This document shows positions 9,138 through 18,243 of a DNA stretch of 64,000 bases, one piece after another (position 1 is the stretch's first letter; each line of letters begins with the position of its first letter). This stretch comes from Prochlorococcus marinus CUG1433 (GTDB lineage Bacteria > Cyanobacteriota > Cyanobacteriia > PCC-6307 > Cyanobiaceae). The DNA lies in NCBI GenBank assembly GCA_017644425.1, contig JAEPLN010000001.1:1054001-1118000 (forward strand), given 5' to 3'. The notes beneath the pieces were generated by a model. It was not told the DNA's origin. It saw only the letters and a list, made by a program, of their open reading frames with translations, and did no database searches. Made by a program: the position numbers and the translations under genes.

Positions 9138-10562
9138 TTAGAAATTTGAGATAATTTCTTCAGCAAAACTGCTGCAAGATAAGGGTTCTACTTTTGGTTC
9201 CATTAAACGTGCTAGATCATAGGTGACTTTTTTTTGCTCTATTGCCTTACTTAAACCATTAGTAATTAAGTTAGCTGCCTCATCCCAACCAAAATATTCA
9301 AGCATCATTACACCACTAAGAATTACTGAGCCTGGATTAATCTTATTTAAACCTGCGTGTTTTGGCGCAGTACCGTGCGTAGCTTCGAAAATTGCTGCAT
9401 TATCTCCAATATTTGCACCAGGAGCCATACCTAGACCACCAACAATTGCTGCAGCTGCATCAGAAACATAGTCTCCATTGAGATTTAAGGTTGCAAGAAT
9501 TGAATATTCTTGAGGTCTAGTTTGAATTTGTTGAAATATACTATCAGCTATCCGATCATCAACAAGAATAAGTTCTCTCCATTTTTCATCTCCGTGAGAA
9601 TGTGATATTGATGCAATAACTTCTTTAATTTCTTCGCAAATGAATGCTTTTTTGTTATTTGTAAGCTTGTCAAAACCTGGTTCAATTTTTCGAGCATTAT
9701 TTTCAATTGTAATTTCTGGATTTTTCTGAATATTATCTAAAATCCAGCTTTCTCTTTCTGTAATGCAATCTTCTCTAAATTCATTTACTGCTAATTCATA
9801 TCCCCAATCTCTAAATGCACCCTCTGTATATTTCATAATATTCCCTTTATGTACAAGAGTCACATGCCTTTTATCTCCTGATAATCTTTTGGCATGTTCA
9901 ATAGCTTTTCTAATATGCCTTTGGCTACCAGATTTACTCACCGGTTTTATTCCAATACCTGACCCTTCTGGTATGAATCTATTTTTTAAATTTTTACTTT
10001 TTGGTATGACAATGTTATTTAAGTGATTAATTAATTCAAGACAATTATTATCCTCCGCTTCCCATTCAATTCCCATGTAGATATCTTCAGTATTTTCTCT
10101 GTAAACAATAACGTCTAAATTTTGGGGATTTTTGTGAGGGCTTGGAGTTCCTGAATAATATTTGCATGGTCTAACACAGCTATATAAATCAAATATTTGC
10201 CTTAATGCAACATTAAGAGATCTAATACCTCCACCGATAGGAGTCGTTAAAGGACCTTTGATGGCTACACCAAAGTGTTTGATGGCTTCAATAGTATCTT
10301 GAGGGAGGTAGTTATAAGTTCCATAAAGTTCACAAGCTTCATCGCCTGCATAGACTTTAAACCAATTAATTTTTCTTTCATCTCCATAGCTTTTTTTAAT
10401 AGCTGAATCAAGAACGATTTGAGTTGCAGGCCAAATATCAACTCCAGTTCCATCACCCCTAATAAATGGGACAATTGGATTATTAGGAACATTAGGTTTG
10501 CCTTGGTTAAAAGTTATTATCTCGCCTTCATTAGGTAAAGTTAATTTTTCAAATTTTGGCAT
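9138..10562 (-). CDS. icd: Isocitrate dehydrogenase (NADP+)
   Basis: Oxidative decarboxylation of isocitrate to 2-oxoglutarate, the carbon skeleton for ammonium assimilation in cyanobacteria. The 474 residues show the substrate-binding serine block IRSLNVALRQ, the YRENTEDIY motif and the nucleotide region ATHGTAPKHAG. The length fits the cyanobacterial form, longer than that of E. coli. ATG at 10562 is preceded by a long inverted repeat in the leader. It converges on the sugar-acid kinase with a 2-base gap. Confidence 0.97.
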   Translation of the reverse strand: MPKFEKLTLPNEGEIITFNQGKPNVPNNPIVPFIRGDGTGVDIWPATQIVLDSAIKKSYGDERKINWFKVYAGDEACELYGTYNYLPQDTIEAIKHFGVAIKGPLTTPIGGGIRSLNVALRQIFDLYSCVRPCKYYSGTPSPHKNPQNLDVIVYRENTEDIYMGIEWEAEDNNCLELINHLNNIVIPKSKNLKNRFIPEGSGIGIKPVSKSGSQRHIRKAIEHAKRLSGDKRHVTLVHKGNIMKYTEGAFRDWGYELAVNEFREDCITERESWILDNIQKNPEITIENNARKIEPGFDKLTNNKKAFICEEIKEVIASISHSHGDEKWRELILVDDRIADSIFQQIQTRPQEYSILATLNLNGDYVSDAAAAIVGGLGMAPGANIGDNAAIFEATHGTAPKHAGLNKINPGSVILSGVMMLEYFGWDEAANLITNGLSKAIEQKKVTYDLARLMEPKVEPLSCSSFAEEIISNF

Positions 10563-10576
10563 AGCATTGAATTAAT

Positions 10577-10628
10577 AAAAGATAACTCATTGAAGTTCCT
10601 CGTATTGTAATTTGCGATGAGTTATTTT
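10577..10628 (-). promoter_or_regulatory. Inverted repeat in the icd leader
   Basis: ATAACTCATTG (10582-10592) can pair with CGATGAGTTAT (10615-10625) in an 11-bp stem with a G-U pair and a 22-base loop. On the minus strand the stem is followed by a T-rich stretch and then, about 20 bases on, the icd start codon. It may be an attenuator or a protein-binding palindrome; function is inferred only. Confidence 0.4.
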
Positions 10629-10772
10629 CTTTAAAACCTAGAAATTTATTATTCAAATGTGAATAGAGAATAGTTTATTGATCAGCATTTCAACATCTTT
10701 ATTAAAAGAAAAAGTAGTTAATAAGCAAGTTAAAGCAAATTATGTCATTTTCAAAAAAATACTCAGCTACTT

Positions 10773-11204
10773 ATGAATGCGAGTTCAAATGTAAGTAATG
10801 TTGAAATAGCTAATAAAATTGCTTCCACTGCAGCTTTGTTTCGGAAATATTTTCCAGATGCAAGCGTAAACTTTAGTCCCTGGGATAATTTAAATAATGA
10901 ATCCATGCAAGATACTATTGATTTTGCTTTTCATTTCCCTGGTTGGAGTCCTCTTATTGAATGTAGAGCAATACTCTTACAATTAAGAATTGAAAATGAT
11001 AATAATGGCAGAGTTCCGAAATTGTTGGGAATAATAATGCGAGGTATGATTGTTCCTTCCGAGAGATGGAGAGTGGCTACCATCGGTGATTGGGAAATGA
11101 CTGGTACTCATTTACCGCAAAAGGAACAAAAAGATAACCTTTTTTTGGTTTGTAAAGAACTTTATAAGTTATTCTCTACAACATCTGCTGGTAACAAAAA
11201 TTAG
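10773..11204 (+). CDS. Conserved cyanobacterial hypothetical protein (143 aa)
   Basis: Function unknown. The 143-residue product is soluble with several tryptophans in conserved-looking contexts (FSPWDN, FPGWSP, GDWEMTGTHLPQKEQ). No signal peptide, membrane segment or known catalytic motif is seen. ATG at 10773 is used; an 18-codon frame just upstream overlaps it but is not convincing. It precedes ho1 by 57 bases on the same strand. Its position next to bilin synthesis may be accidental. Confidence 0.72.
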   Translation: MNASSNVSNVEIANKIASTAALFRKYFPDASVNFSPWDNLNNESMQDTIDFAFHFPGWSPLIECRAILLQLRIENDNNGRVPKLLGIIMRGMIVPSERWRVATIGDWEMTGTHLPQKEQKDNLFLVCKELYKLFSTTSAGNKN

Positions 11205-11261
11205 CTGTTTTATGTATTTTCCTAGTAGATTAAATACACTTACAAAAATAATTCAAAATAT

Positions 11262-11972
11262 ATGGCAGTTGCTCTTGCAGGACAATTAAGAGAAGGGACA
11301 AAAAAATCCCATACTATGGCTGAAAATACTGGCTTTGTGGCTTGTTTTTTAAAAGGAGTTGTTGAAAAAAAATCTTATAGAAAATTAATTAGTGATTTAT
11401 ATTTTGTTTATGAAGCTATGGAAGAAGAAATTGAAAGACTGGTAAATGAAGAACATCCCGTAATAAAACCTATAGGTTTTAAATCGTTATACAGGAAAGA
11501 AACTCTTGTAAATGATCTTAAATTTTATTTTGGTGAAAACTGGAAGAATGAAATTAATATTTCTCACTCAGCAAAAGAATATGTTGAAAGAATACGAGAG
11601 GTCGCAAAAAATTCACCAGAGCTATTAGTTGGTCACCACTATACTCGCTATATAGGAGATTTATCTGGAGGGCAAATCTTGAAAAGGATCGCTAAAAAAG
11701 CATTAAATTTGCAGGGAAATGATGGTTTAAATTTTTATGAGTTTGAATTAATTGCTGATGAAAAGAAATTCAAGGAAGAATATTCCCTTACTTTGAATCA
11801 ACTTCCAATAAATCAAAAGACTGCTGATCAAATTATTGATGAAGCTAATCAAGCTTTTACTTACAATATGAAAATGTTTAAGGAGCTTGAAGGTAACTTG
11901 ATTGCTGTTTTAGGCAAGATTGTATTCAATTACATTACAAAAAAAGTCAGGAAAGGAAGTACCGAGACCTAA
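11262..11972 (+). CDS. ho1: Heme oxygenase
   Basis: Opens heme to biliverdin IX-alpha with ferredoxin as reductant, releasing CO and iron. The 236 residues match soluble cyanobacterial HO1. The proximal histidine is residue 17 ([10 protein letters not shown]), and the distal-helix signature GDLSGGQ is in the middle. There is no membrane anchor. The gene leads a cluster with pebA five bases downstream and pebB, so its biliverdin is passed on to phycoerythrobilin synthesis. The start at 11262 gives the standard [14 protein letters not shown] beginning. Confidence 0.97.
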   Translation: MAVALAGQLREGTKKSHTMAENTGFVACFLKGVVEKKSYRKLISDLYFVYEAMEEEIERLVNEEHPVIKPIGFKSLYRKETLVNDLKFYFGENWKNEINISHSAKEYVERIREVAKNSPELLVGHHYTRYIGDLSGGQILKRIAKKALNLQGNDGLNFYEFELIADEKKFKEEYSLTLNQLPINQKTADQIIDEANQAFTYNMKMFKELEGNLIAVLGKIVFNYITKKVRKGSTET

Positions 11973-11977
11973 TATTT

Positions 11978-12688
11978 ATGTTTGATTCATTAGTTGATTT
12001 CCTGAAAACCAATATTGATGAATTAAATGGTCATGAAGTACAAATATCTAGCGAATTTAAAGAACATCATAATGATGACTCAAAATATATTATTAAGAAT
12101 TGGCTTTTTTCATCTCCCCAATATAGAAAGTGGCGAATAACAAGATTAGATGGTGGCAAAAAACTGCAAGTGTTTAATACGGTTGCATATCCTAATTTTG
12201 ATAGTGAAATGCCTATTTTAGGAGCTGATATTTTATGGTTTGGAACTTCTCAAAAGTTATTAGCAATACTTGATTATCAACCTTTAATTCAAGAAGGCAA
12301 ATATCTCGAAAAATATTGTTCAAGTTTAGGTATTATTAAAAAAAAATATTCTGCATTTGATAATAATAAAATGAAAAATATATATGATTCAAAAAAGTAT
12401 TTTTCGCCATGGGTAATTATATGTAGAGGAAATAAATTAAATCTTGATAGAGATTTAAATAATATATTCCATTCATTTGTAAATAATTATTTGAACGTTC
12501 ACAAATCGAATACTGTTAATCAATTCTTAAATGCAGAAGAAATAAAGATTAATCAAATTAAATATGATAAGTATAGTTTTGAAAAAGATCCTGCAGATAA
12601 ATTGTTTAAATCTTTTTTTGGAGAAAAATGGACAAAAAAATTTGTCAATAAATTCCTTTTTACATTAAATAATGAGATTATTTATTGA
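11978..12688 (+). CDS. pebA: 15,16-dihydrobiliverdin:ferredoxin oxidoreductase
   Basis: First of two ferredoxin-dependent bilin reductases; reduces biliverdin at C15-C16. The 236-residue protein has the family's core ([23 protein letters not shown]) and the terminal block [15 protein letters not shown]. It lies between ho1 and pebB; its stop codon is immediately followed by the pebB ATG, which suggests coupled translation. PebA hands its product to PebB in the known pathway. Prochlorococcus of this type lacks phycobilisomes, so the pigment may serve a residual phycoerythrin or a light sensor (established for the genus in general terms). Confidence 0.94.
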   Translation: MFDSLVDFLKTNIDELNGHEVQISSEFKEHHNDDSKYIIKNWLFSSPQYRKWRITRLDGGKKLQVFNTVAYPNFDSEMPILGADILWFGTSQKLLAILDYQPLIQEGKYLEKYCSSLGIIKKKYSAFDNNKMKNIYDSKKYFSPWVIICRGNKLNLDRDLNNIFHSFVNNYLNVHKSNTVNQFLNAEEIKINQIKYDKYSFEKDPADKLFKSFFGEKWTKKFVNKFLFTLNNEIIY

Positions 12689-13450
12689 ATGTTAATACAA
12701 GATACTATTTTTTACAGGCCAGATTGGAGATGGCATAATTTTTTAAAATATTTAACAAATAATTTAAGTAAATATAACTGTTTAGAAAAAATAATACCCT
12801 CCGAATATTCTTATAAAGATTCAACTTATGGTTCAAAAAAATCAAAAAAAAATGTGAATCTCTCTACTTGGGGTGTAACGCATAAAAAAAGAATTCAATT
12901 CGCAAGAGCAGTGTGTATAAATAGTCCAAACTATTCTGTTTTAAATTTTTTAATTATTCCCAATACTATTTATAACGTCCCATTTTTTGGAGTAGATTTT
13001 GTTTCTCTACCTAATAGTTATTTATTAGTGTTAGATTTTCAGCCCTCATTAAAAATACAAACTCAATATAATAATCAGCTATTAGAAAAACTTATCAAAC
13101 TCAAAAATAATTGTCATTCATCACTCCCATTAGCTGAAGAAATGTCTGCGGATGTAGCTAGATTTTTTTCTCCAGGAGCAATATGGTCAAAATTACCTAA
13201 AGAAGAAAGAAGTGATTTTTTAATTGCTAATCAGCTTTATACGTCATTTAAGGAATATCTTGATTTGTATTTGGAAATTCTTTTCGAAAGCAAAGAAGTG
13301 AATATTGAACTGCAAAAAGAATTAATAAACGGTCAAAATAATTATTTGAATTATAGAAGAGATAACGATCCAGCCAGGCCAATGCTGTCGAGTTTGTTTG
13401 GTAAAGAATTTACTGAATCTTTAATTAAAGAAGTTTTATTTACTACTTAA
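12689..13450 (+). CDS. pebB: Phycoerythrobilin:ferredoxin oxidoreductase
   Basis: Second reductase, making 3Z-phycoerythrobilin from 15,16-dihydrobiliverdin. The 253 residues contain the bilin-reductase blocks [19 protein letters not shown] and [16 protein letters not shown]. It abuts pebA with no spacer and shares that gene's lysine- and asparagine-rich composition. A gap of 32 bases leads to a phosphatase gene on the same strand. The assignment to PebB rather than PcyA rests on gene order and the PebA partner as well as sequence. Confidence 0.93.
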   Translation: MLIQDTIFYRPDWRWHNFLKYLTNNLSKYNCLEKIIPSEYSYKDSTYGSKKSKKNVNLSTWGVTHKKRIQFARAVCINSPNYSVLNFLIIPNTIYNVPFFGVDFVSLPNSYLLVLDFQPSLKIQTQYNNQLLEKLIKLKNNCHSSLPLAEEMSADVARFFSPGAIWSKLPKEERSDFLIANQLYTSFKEYLDLYLEILFESKEVNIELQKELINGQNNYLNYRRDNDPARPMLSSLFGKEFTESLIKEVLFTT

Positions 13451-13482
13451 AAGTCTTATAATTTATTGAAATTTGAAATCAT

Positions 13483-13956
13483 ATGAAAAAAATTTCTGTT
13501 CTTTTTGTATGTTTGGGAAATATTTGTAGGTCTCCTGCAGCAGAAGCTATTTTTATAAGTCTAATTGAAAAGAAGGGATTAAAAGATGGCTTTATTGTAG
13601 ATTCTGCTGGAACTGGGAGTTGGCATATTGGAAAAAAAGCTGACTCTAGGATGAGAATTGCGGCAGAAAGAAGAGATATAAATATCTTAAGCAGGGCTCG
13701 TCAAATTACCAAAAAAGATTTTGACAAATTTAACTACATTCTTGCGATGGACGATTCAAATTTTAGAAATATTCAAGATCTTAAAAATAGAACAGCTTCA
13801 GCTAGTTTTGCATCAATTAAAAAAATACAAGATTTTAGATCAGTTTTTAATGAGCAAGAAGTTCCTGACCCATATTTTGGAGGTGATGAGGGCTTCGATT
13901 ATGTCCTTGATATTTTAGAAGACTCTGTATACGGTTTTTTGGAAAGTATTTCTTGA
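13483..13956 (+). CDS. Low-molecular-weight protein-tyrosine phosphatase
   Basis: Predicted to remove phosphate from tyrosine residues or related substrates. The active-site loop C-X5-R-S is CLGNICRS at residues 10-17 and the general-acid aspartate is in the VPDPYFGG segment near the C-terminus. At 157 residues the length is typical. It follows the bilin genes by 32 bases and could be in the same transcript. Its stop is 2 bases from the stop of the convergent panC/cmk gene. The substrate is not known. Confidence 0.93.
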   Translation: MKKISVLFVCLGNICRSPAAEAIFISLIEKKGLKDGFIVDSAGTGSWHIGKKADSRMRIAAERRDINILSRARQITKKDFDKFNYILAMDDSNFRNIQDLKNRTASASFASIKKIQDFRSVFNEQEVPDPYFGGDEGFDYVLDILEDSVYGFLESIS

Positions 13957-13958
13957 AT

Positions 13959-15491
13959 TTATTTGATCTCAGTCTCTTTAGGAATCTTGTCATTATAAAA
14001 ATCAATAATTTTATCCGCCACCTCATTAATTGTGTATTCATCCGTAATAATTTCTATTGCGTCATTCGCTTTTATTAGAGGTGAAATTTCCCTATTGGAA
14101 TCTTCAAAATCTCTTTTCTTTATAAGTTCTTTTAAAGCATTCAGGTCTATTTCTTGTAAGTCTTTACTATTTTTATCAGATTTTCTTCTTTTTGCTCTTT
14201 CATCAATGCTAGCAGTTAAAAATATTTTAAGTTCTGCATGAGGAAAAACAGTAGTTCCTATATCTCTTCCCTCAGCTACAAGTCCGCCTGATTCTCCAAT
14301 TTTTCTTTGTTCTTCTACTAAGAATTTTCTTACTTCTTTTATTGAGGAAATTTTAGAAACTATGGAGCTTATCTTTTGCGACCTAATTTCTTCAGTAACA
14401 CAGTAGTTATTAACATAAACATCCTGATGTGAATTTGTATTTGACTTGAAAACAATAGATATATTTTTTAAAAAAGTCTGTAATTTTTTTTCTTTTTTAT
14501 AATCAATATTTTCTTTAAGTATAAGCCAACTCAATGCCCTATACATTGCTCCAGTATCTAAATATAGAAGTTTAAGTTTCTTCGCTATTAACTTTGTTAC
14601 AGTACTTTTACCTGACCCTGCAGGACCATCAATTGCAATAATCGGCCTTTTTTTCATTAGGAAAACGTGATCAATTAATCTTGTCTCTCCACATCTTATC
14701 GCACCAGCCAGTAACGAAATATTATCCTCAAGTCTCGCTTTTTGGAGGGTATAGGGGTGTAAGTGTTCTAAATATTCGATTGAAATTTTTTTTGCTGATA
14801 ACTTTTTAATTATTTCGTTTAAATTGATATTTTTTTCTTGTTGAAAATTTTTTTTTGCTTCTAATAACTCACTTGAAAAAAACCTAATCAATTTCCTTTC
14901 GTCTTTTGATAAATGTACATTACGTGAACTTAAAGGAATTCCATCAAAATCTCTTTGTGTAGGAATAGATTTAATAGCAATATTTAATTGCTCTTTTAGA
15001 ACAAGATTTTTTAAAATTAAAAGTTGTTGCCAATCTTTTTCTCCTAGGTAAAGATTTTTAGGCTTGATGAGATTAAGTAATCTATAAACTACTGTACAAA
15101 CGCCATCAAAATGTCCAATTCGATTTAATCCACATAATGCAGAAGACAATTCTATTGGAGCTTTTAGGAATTTAATATTTTTATTATTTGGTGGATATAT
15201 ATCTTCATTACTTGGGATGAAGATGGCATCTGCGCCATTTGAAAAGGAGATTTTTATATCATTATCAATTGTTTTAGGGTAATTCTCTAAATCTAACTTG
15301 TTATCAAATTGAAGTGGATTAATAAAAATACTTACTAAATTAATATTAGAATTGTCATTTTTTGCTGTTGATATTAGTTTTATATGTCCATTATGAAGAT
15401 TACCCATTGTTGGAATGAAGTTAATTTCACTATTAATATTTCTCCTCCAATTTTCTATTTCTTCAGTGTTCCTTATGATTACTTTCTTCAC
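13959..15491 (-). CDS. panC/cmk: Bifunctional pantothenate synthetase / cytidylate kinase
   Basis: The N-terminal part condenses pantoate and beta-alanine with ATP to pantothenate (coenzyme A route); the C-terminal part phosphorylates CMP and dCMP. The PanC block IPTMGNLHNGHIKLI is near residue 27. The Cmk domain begins about residue 282 with a P-loop (AIDGPAGSGKST) and continues with LDTGAMYRA and VAEGRDIGTTVFP. The 510-residue fusion is the standard cyanobacterial arrangement, so it is not an artefact. Start ATG at 15491. Confidence 0.96.
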   Translation of the reverse strand: MKKVIIRNTEEIENWRRNINSEINFIPTMGNLHNGHIKLISTAKNDNSNINLVSIFINPLQFDNKLDLENYPKTIDNDIKISFSNGADAIFIPSNEDIYPPNNKNIKFLKAPIELSSALCGLNRIGHFDGVCTVVYRLLNLIKPKNLYLGEKDWQQLLILKNLVLKEQLNIAIKSIPTQRDFDGIPLSSRNVHLSKDERKLIRFFSSELLEAKKNFQQEKNINLNEIIKKLSAKKISIEYLEHLHPYTLQKARLEDNISLLAGAIRCGETRLIDHVFLMKKRPIIAIDGPAGSGKSTVTKLIAKKLKLLYLDTGAMYRALSWLILKENIDYKKEKKLQTFLKNISIVFKSNTNSHQDVYVNNYCVTEEIRSQKISSIVSKISSIKEVRKFLVEEQRKIGESGGLVAEGRDIGTTVFPHAELKIFLTASIDERAKRRKSDKNSKDLQEIDLNALKELIKKRDFEDSNREISPLIKANDAIEIITDEYTINEVADKIIDFYNDKIPKETEIK

Positions 15492-15589
15492 GTTGTTTTT
15501 AAAAAATAAATCTATTTGATAAATAATTACTGGACAAAAGCAATCTTCAGAGGAATATCTATATAGTGAAAGTCTATCATTTTTATTTC

Positions 15590-16633
15590 ATGGATTACAA
15601 AACATCAGGTGTTGATATAGAAGCTGGGCGAGAATTTGTTTCCGAAATTAAACAGGCAGTTGAAGGAACTCATACATCTAATGTCATTGAAGGTATTGGC
15701 GGGTTTGGAGGTTTATTTAGAATTCCTATCGATAGTTTTAAAAAACCAGTGCTTGTTTCAGGTACTGATGGTGTTGGAACAAAATTAGAATTAGCCCAAA
15801 TCAAAAACTTTCATTTTGAAGTTGGTATTGATTTGGTTGCTATGTGTATGAATGATATTATTACTAGCGGTGCAAAACCTTTATTTTTTCTTGATTATAT
15901 TGCTACTGGCAAGCTTGATAAGGAACAATTATTGCAAGTTGTTCGAGGCATATCATATGGCTGCGGAGAAAATGACTGTTCATTACTAGGTGGCGAAACT
16001 GCTGAAATGCCAGGATTTTATTCAAAAAATAAGTATGATTTGGCAGGATTTTGTGTGGGAATAGTTGATGAGGACAAGCTTATAAATGGTAAAAAAGTAT
16101 CAGAAAATGATTTAATAATTGCTTTTAAAAGTAATGGAGTGCATAGCAACGGCTTCAGTTTAGTAAGAAAAATAATTCAAAACAATTTTCAAATTGATAA
16201 AGAATTTGAAAAAATTTATCAATTAAATTTTTATGATGAGTTATTGAAACCTACAAAAATCTATAATAATGTTATTCACCAAATACTATCTGAAAATATA
16301 GAAATTAAAGCAATGTCTCATATTACAGGTGGTGGCATTCCAGAGAATTTACCCAGATGTATACCTTCTGATTTTGTACCTTATATAGATACAAATTCTT
16401 GGGAAATACCAATTTTATTTAAATTTTTGAGAGAAAAAGGAACGATTCCTGAAAAAGATTATTGGAATACTTTCAATCTTGGAGTAGGATTTTGCTTAAT
16501 TGTTGATAAACAATTTAAAGATGCAATTTTAAATATATGTAAAAATCATGATATTGATAGTTGGGAGATTGGAAAGATAGTTCGAAAAAAAGATTCAACA
16601 GTTAGTAAATTTTTGCCTGAAATTTTAACTTGA
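15590..16633 (+). CDS. purM: Phosphoribosylformylglycinamidine cyclo-ligase (AIR synthetase)
   Basis: Fifth step of purine synthesis, making aminoimidazole ribotide with ATP. I chose ATG at 15590, giving MDYKTSGVDIEAG, which is the normal PurM N-terminus; an in-frame GTG at 15566 would add eight unlikely residues. Conserved blocks are GTDGVGTKLELA near residue 60, AMCMNDI, LLGGETAEMPGFY and the SHITGGG region. Length 347 is normal. It is divergent from panC/cmk and monocistronic as far as can be seen. Confidence 0.95.
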   Translation: MDYKTSGVDIEAGREFVSEIKQAVEGTHTSNVIEGIGGFGGLFRIPIDSFKKPVLVSGTDGVGTKLELAQIKNFHFEVGIDLVAMCMNDIITSGAKPLFFLDYIATGKLDKEQLLQVVRGISYGCGENDCSLLGGETAEMPGFYSKNKYDLAGFCVGIVDEDKLINGKKVSENDLIIAFKSNGVHSNGFSLVRKIIQNNFQIDKEFEKIYQLNFYDELLKPTKIYNNVIHQILSENIEIKAMSHITGGGIPENLPRCIPSDFVPYIDTNSWEIPILFKFLREKGTIPEKDYWNTFNLGVGFCLIVDKQFKDAILNICKNHDIDSWEIGKIVRKKDSTVSKFLPEILT

Positions 16634-16643
16634 ATTTTTGCCC

Positions 16644-16665
16644 ACTCAATTTCAATGAGTTTTAA
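16644..16665 (+). terminator. Possible weak terminator after purM
   Basis: ACTCA (16644-16648) and TGAGT (16656-16660) form a 5-bp stem with a 7-base loop, followed by a short T-rich stretch. It lies 11 bases after the purM stop. The stem is short, so this is a tentative call. Confidence 0.35.
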
Positions 16666-16767
16666 AAATTCTTTTTTGTACACAAAAGAAAAAGTTAGGT
16701 GTAATATAATAAAACTATTACCGAATAATATCGGAAGTTTAAGTATTAAGATCTAACCTTTAATTCA

Positions 16768-17412
16768 ATGCCTTTTGCAAATAATCAAAGAATTACACGT
16801 AGACGTAGTTCAGCAGGTCCTACTCCTCCAAAAAGGCCATCAGGTAATAATTCTGAATTAAGTGGTAGACAGGCTCAAGGCCCAAGACCAACTTTTTTGA
16901 CGCTTAGAGATCATGGGAAGGTTTTTGTTGCTGATTTACCTAATTTGTCTGATGGTCAATTAGCTCATATAAGTAAAGAAGCTAATGAAGTATTAAATAG
17001 TTTGGAAAAAAGGCTTATTGATCTTGAAAATGAGCCTAATATTAGCAATCCTGAAAACGACACACTCATAAAGGCTTCTACTAAAAGAGATGTCACACTA
17101 AGGTTTATTAAATCCATAGAAGAAGAACAAGAACATAGGAAGAATAATCCTGCCTTGAGAGATGCTGCTTCTGAGTCTTTACCCAGAACTTTTCTTGAGG
17201 TTGCTAGACATAGATTGCCAGGTGCAACTTTTGATTCATTACTTCGAGAGGCTCTTGAAGCTTGTGCAGTTGATGAGAGTGCTAAAGAAAATGAAATTAT
17301 TGATGAGCCCAAAGAAACTGTAAAAATAATGGATCTACCCTCTCCTAACACAAATGCATCACTTGTTGTTAGTATCGATCCAAGTGATAATTCAAAGGAT
17401 GGCTCTAATTGA
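16768..17412 (+). CDS. Conserved picocyanobacterial hypothetical protein (214 aa)
   Basis: Function unknown. The first 45 residues are basic and rich in Arg, Pro, Ser and Gly (RITRRRSSAGPTPPKRP), likely disordered and able to touch nucleic acid. Residues about 50-180 look helical and charged. The acidic tail ends in a serine- and asparagine-rich stretch. No enzyme motif is seen. A 55-residue cysteine-motif protein starts inside its last 14 bases, so the two are probably translated together. Nothing nearby reveals the role. Confidence 0.75.
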   Translation: MPFANNQRITRRRSSAGPTPPKRPSGNNSELSGRQAQGPRPTFLTLRDHGKVFVADLPNLSDGQLAHISKEANEVLNSLEKRLIDLENEPNISNPENDTLIKASTKRDVTLRFIKSIEEEQEHRKNNPALRDAASESLPRTFLEVARHRLPGATFDSLLREALEACAVDESAKENEIIDEPKETVKIMDLPSPNTNASLVVSIDPSDNSKDGSN

Positions 17413-17566
17413 TTCAAAAAAAGAGTTAATAAATTTAAAGGTTCAAAATAATTCAGATATTAATCTTACTTCTAAGGAAGATTTAATTTTATGTAATCAT
17501 TGCAAAAGGACTGCATCAAATGGTGTTAGATGTTTAGGAATGTGTGTAGCCGATAATGATTACTAA
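17399..17566 (+). CDS. Small cysteine-motif protein (55 aa), overlapping the upstream gene
   Basis: I place the start at ATG 17399, which gives MALIDSKKELINLKV; a longer frame from 17354 would run deeper into the upstream gene. The product is 55 residues. The C-terminal half has CNHCKRTASNGVRCLGMC, a CxxC and CxxxC arrangement able to form a zinc site (inference). The 14-base overlap with the 214-residue gene is a typical coupling geometry. No function can be assigned; a small RNA- or protein-binding factor is one possibility. Confidence 0.6.
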   Translation: MALIDSKKELINLKVQNNSDINLTSKEDLILCNHCKRTASNGVRCLGMCVADNDY

Positions 17567-17737
17567 AATAATTAAACTTATATTGAAAATAATCTGATGC
17601 AAATAATTACGTGATTAAAATAATCTCACACATACTATTCCTTTATTTCTAAGGTAGGAAATAAAATTGATTTGAAAATAACTTTCATAAAAAACTCATT
17701 AGAATAAATTAATCTTAAGTCAATTAATAATTTTACT

Positions 17738-18130
17738 TTGAATAAGTTTTTTCAATTTAATTATTTTTTTGAATTAGGACAGATATTTCATGACTGTACT
17801 GCTTATCAGATATCAATAGAATATTTGGATAAAGCAATTGAATTAAGTACTTATTTGCCGATAAATGAAAAACGTCTTGTGAATATATATGAATTAAGAG
17901 GTAATTCAAAGATTAGGGTGGGTAATTATTGGGACTCAATAAGTGATTTTTCTAAAGCGATTAAAATTAACCCTAATGATTCTTTTTTATATTTTTGGAG
18001 AGGTTTTGCTTATGAATCTCTTGAGGAATATCCTAAAGCCGTGAATGATCTTAAAATTGCTCAGCATTTAGATCCAGACTTTGGATTAACAAAAAGTCTT
18101 TTGGATTATTTGGAGGAAAAAGATTTTTAA
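17738..18130 (+). CDS. TPR-repeat protein (130 aa), TTG start
   Basis: Contains about two to three tetratricopeptide repeats: residues near 30-60 (SIEYLDKAIELS), 68-85 (WDSISDFSKAIKINPNDS) and 88-115 (YPKAVNDLKIAQHLDPDFG). Such repeats mediate protein-protein contact. No signal peptide or other domain is attached. The start is TTG at 17738, the earliest in the frame after the 171-base gap. Partner unknown. The gene is isolated from its neighbours by gaps on both sides. Confidence 0.75.
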   Translation: MNKFFQFNYFFELGQIFHDCTAYQISIEYLDKAIELSTYLPINEKRLVNIYELRGNSKIRVGNYWDSISDFSKAIKINPNDSFLYFWRGFAYESLEEYPKAVNDLKIAQHLDPDFGLTKSLLDYLEEKDF

Positions 18131-18177
18131 ATAACATTTCAATTAAATTAATCTTTAGGTGAAGTTCATTTAATTGC

Positions 18178-18196
18178 TTCCTAGTCGGCAAGTTAA
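18178..18196 (+). repeat. Left arm of a 19-base imperfect inverted repeat
   Basis: TTCCTAGTCGGCAAGTTAA matches the reverse complement of 18717-18735 at 17 of 19 positions, with an unbroken 11-base core CTAGTCGGCAA. The two arms enclose the 95-residue secreted-protein gene. A weaker related copy in direct orientation may be present at 18661-18675. The G+C-rich core stands out in this AT-rich region. Confidence 0.6.
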
Positions 18197-18243
18197 AAGT
18201 AAATATTTCATGAAAAATATCGATTTGAAAAATAAAATATTTT

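Noticed and set aside
10742-10798. 18-codon frame before the 143-residue gene
   Set aside because: Too short, no motif, and it overlaps a better start; no reason to call it coding.
13959-15491. panC/cmk fusion as a novel enzyme
   Set aside because: This fusion is standard in cyanobacteria.
17642-17665. TTTATTTC/GAAATAAA inverted repeat
   Set aside because: AT-only 8-bp stem with no T-run after it; such repeats arise by chance in sequence this rich in A and T.
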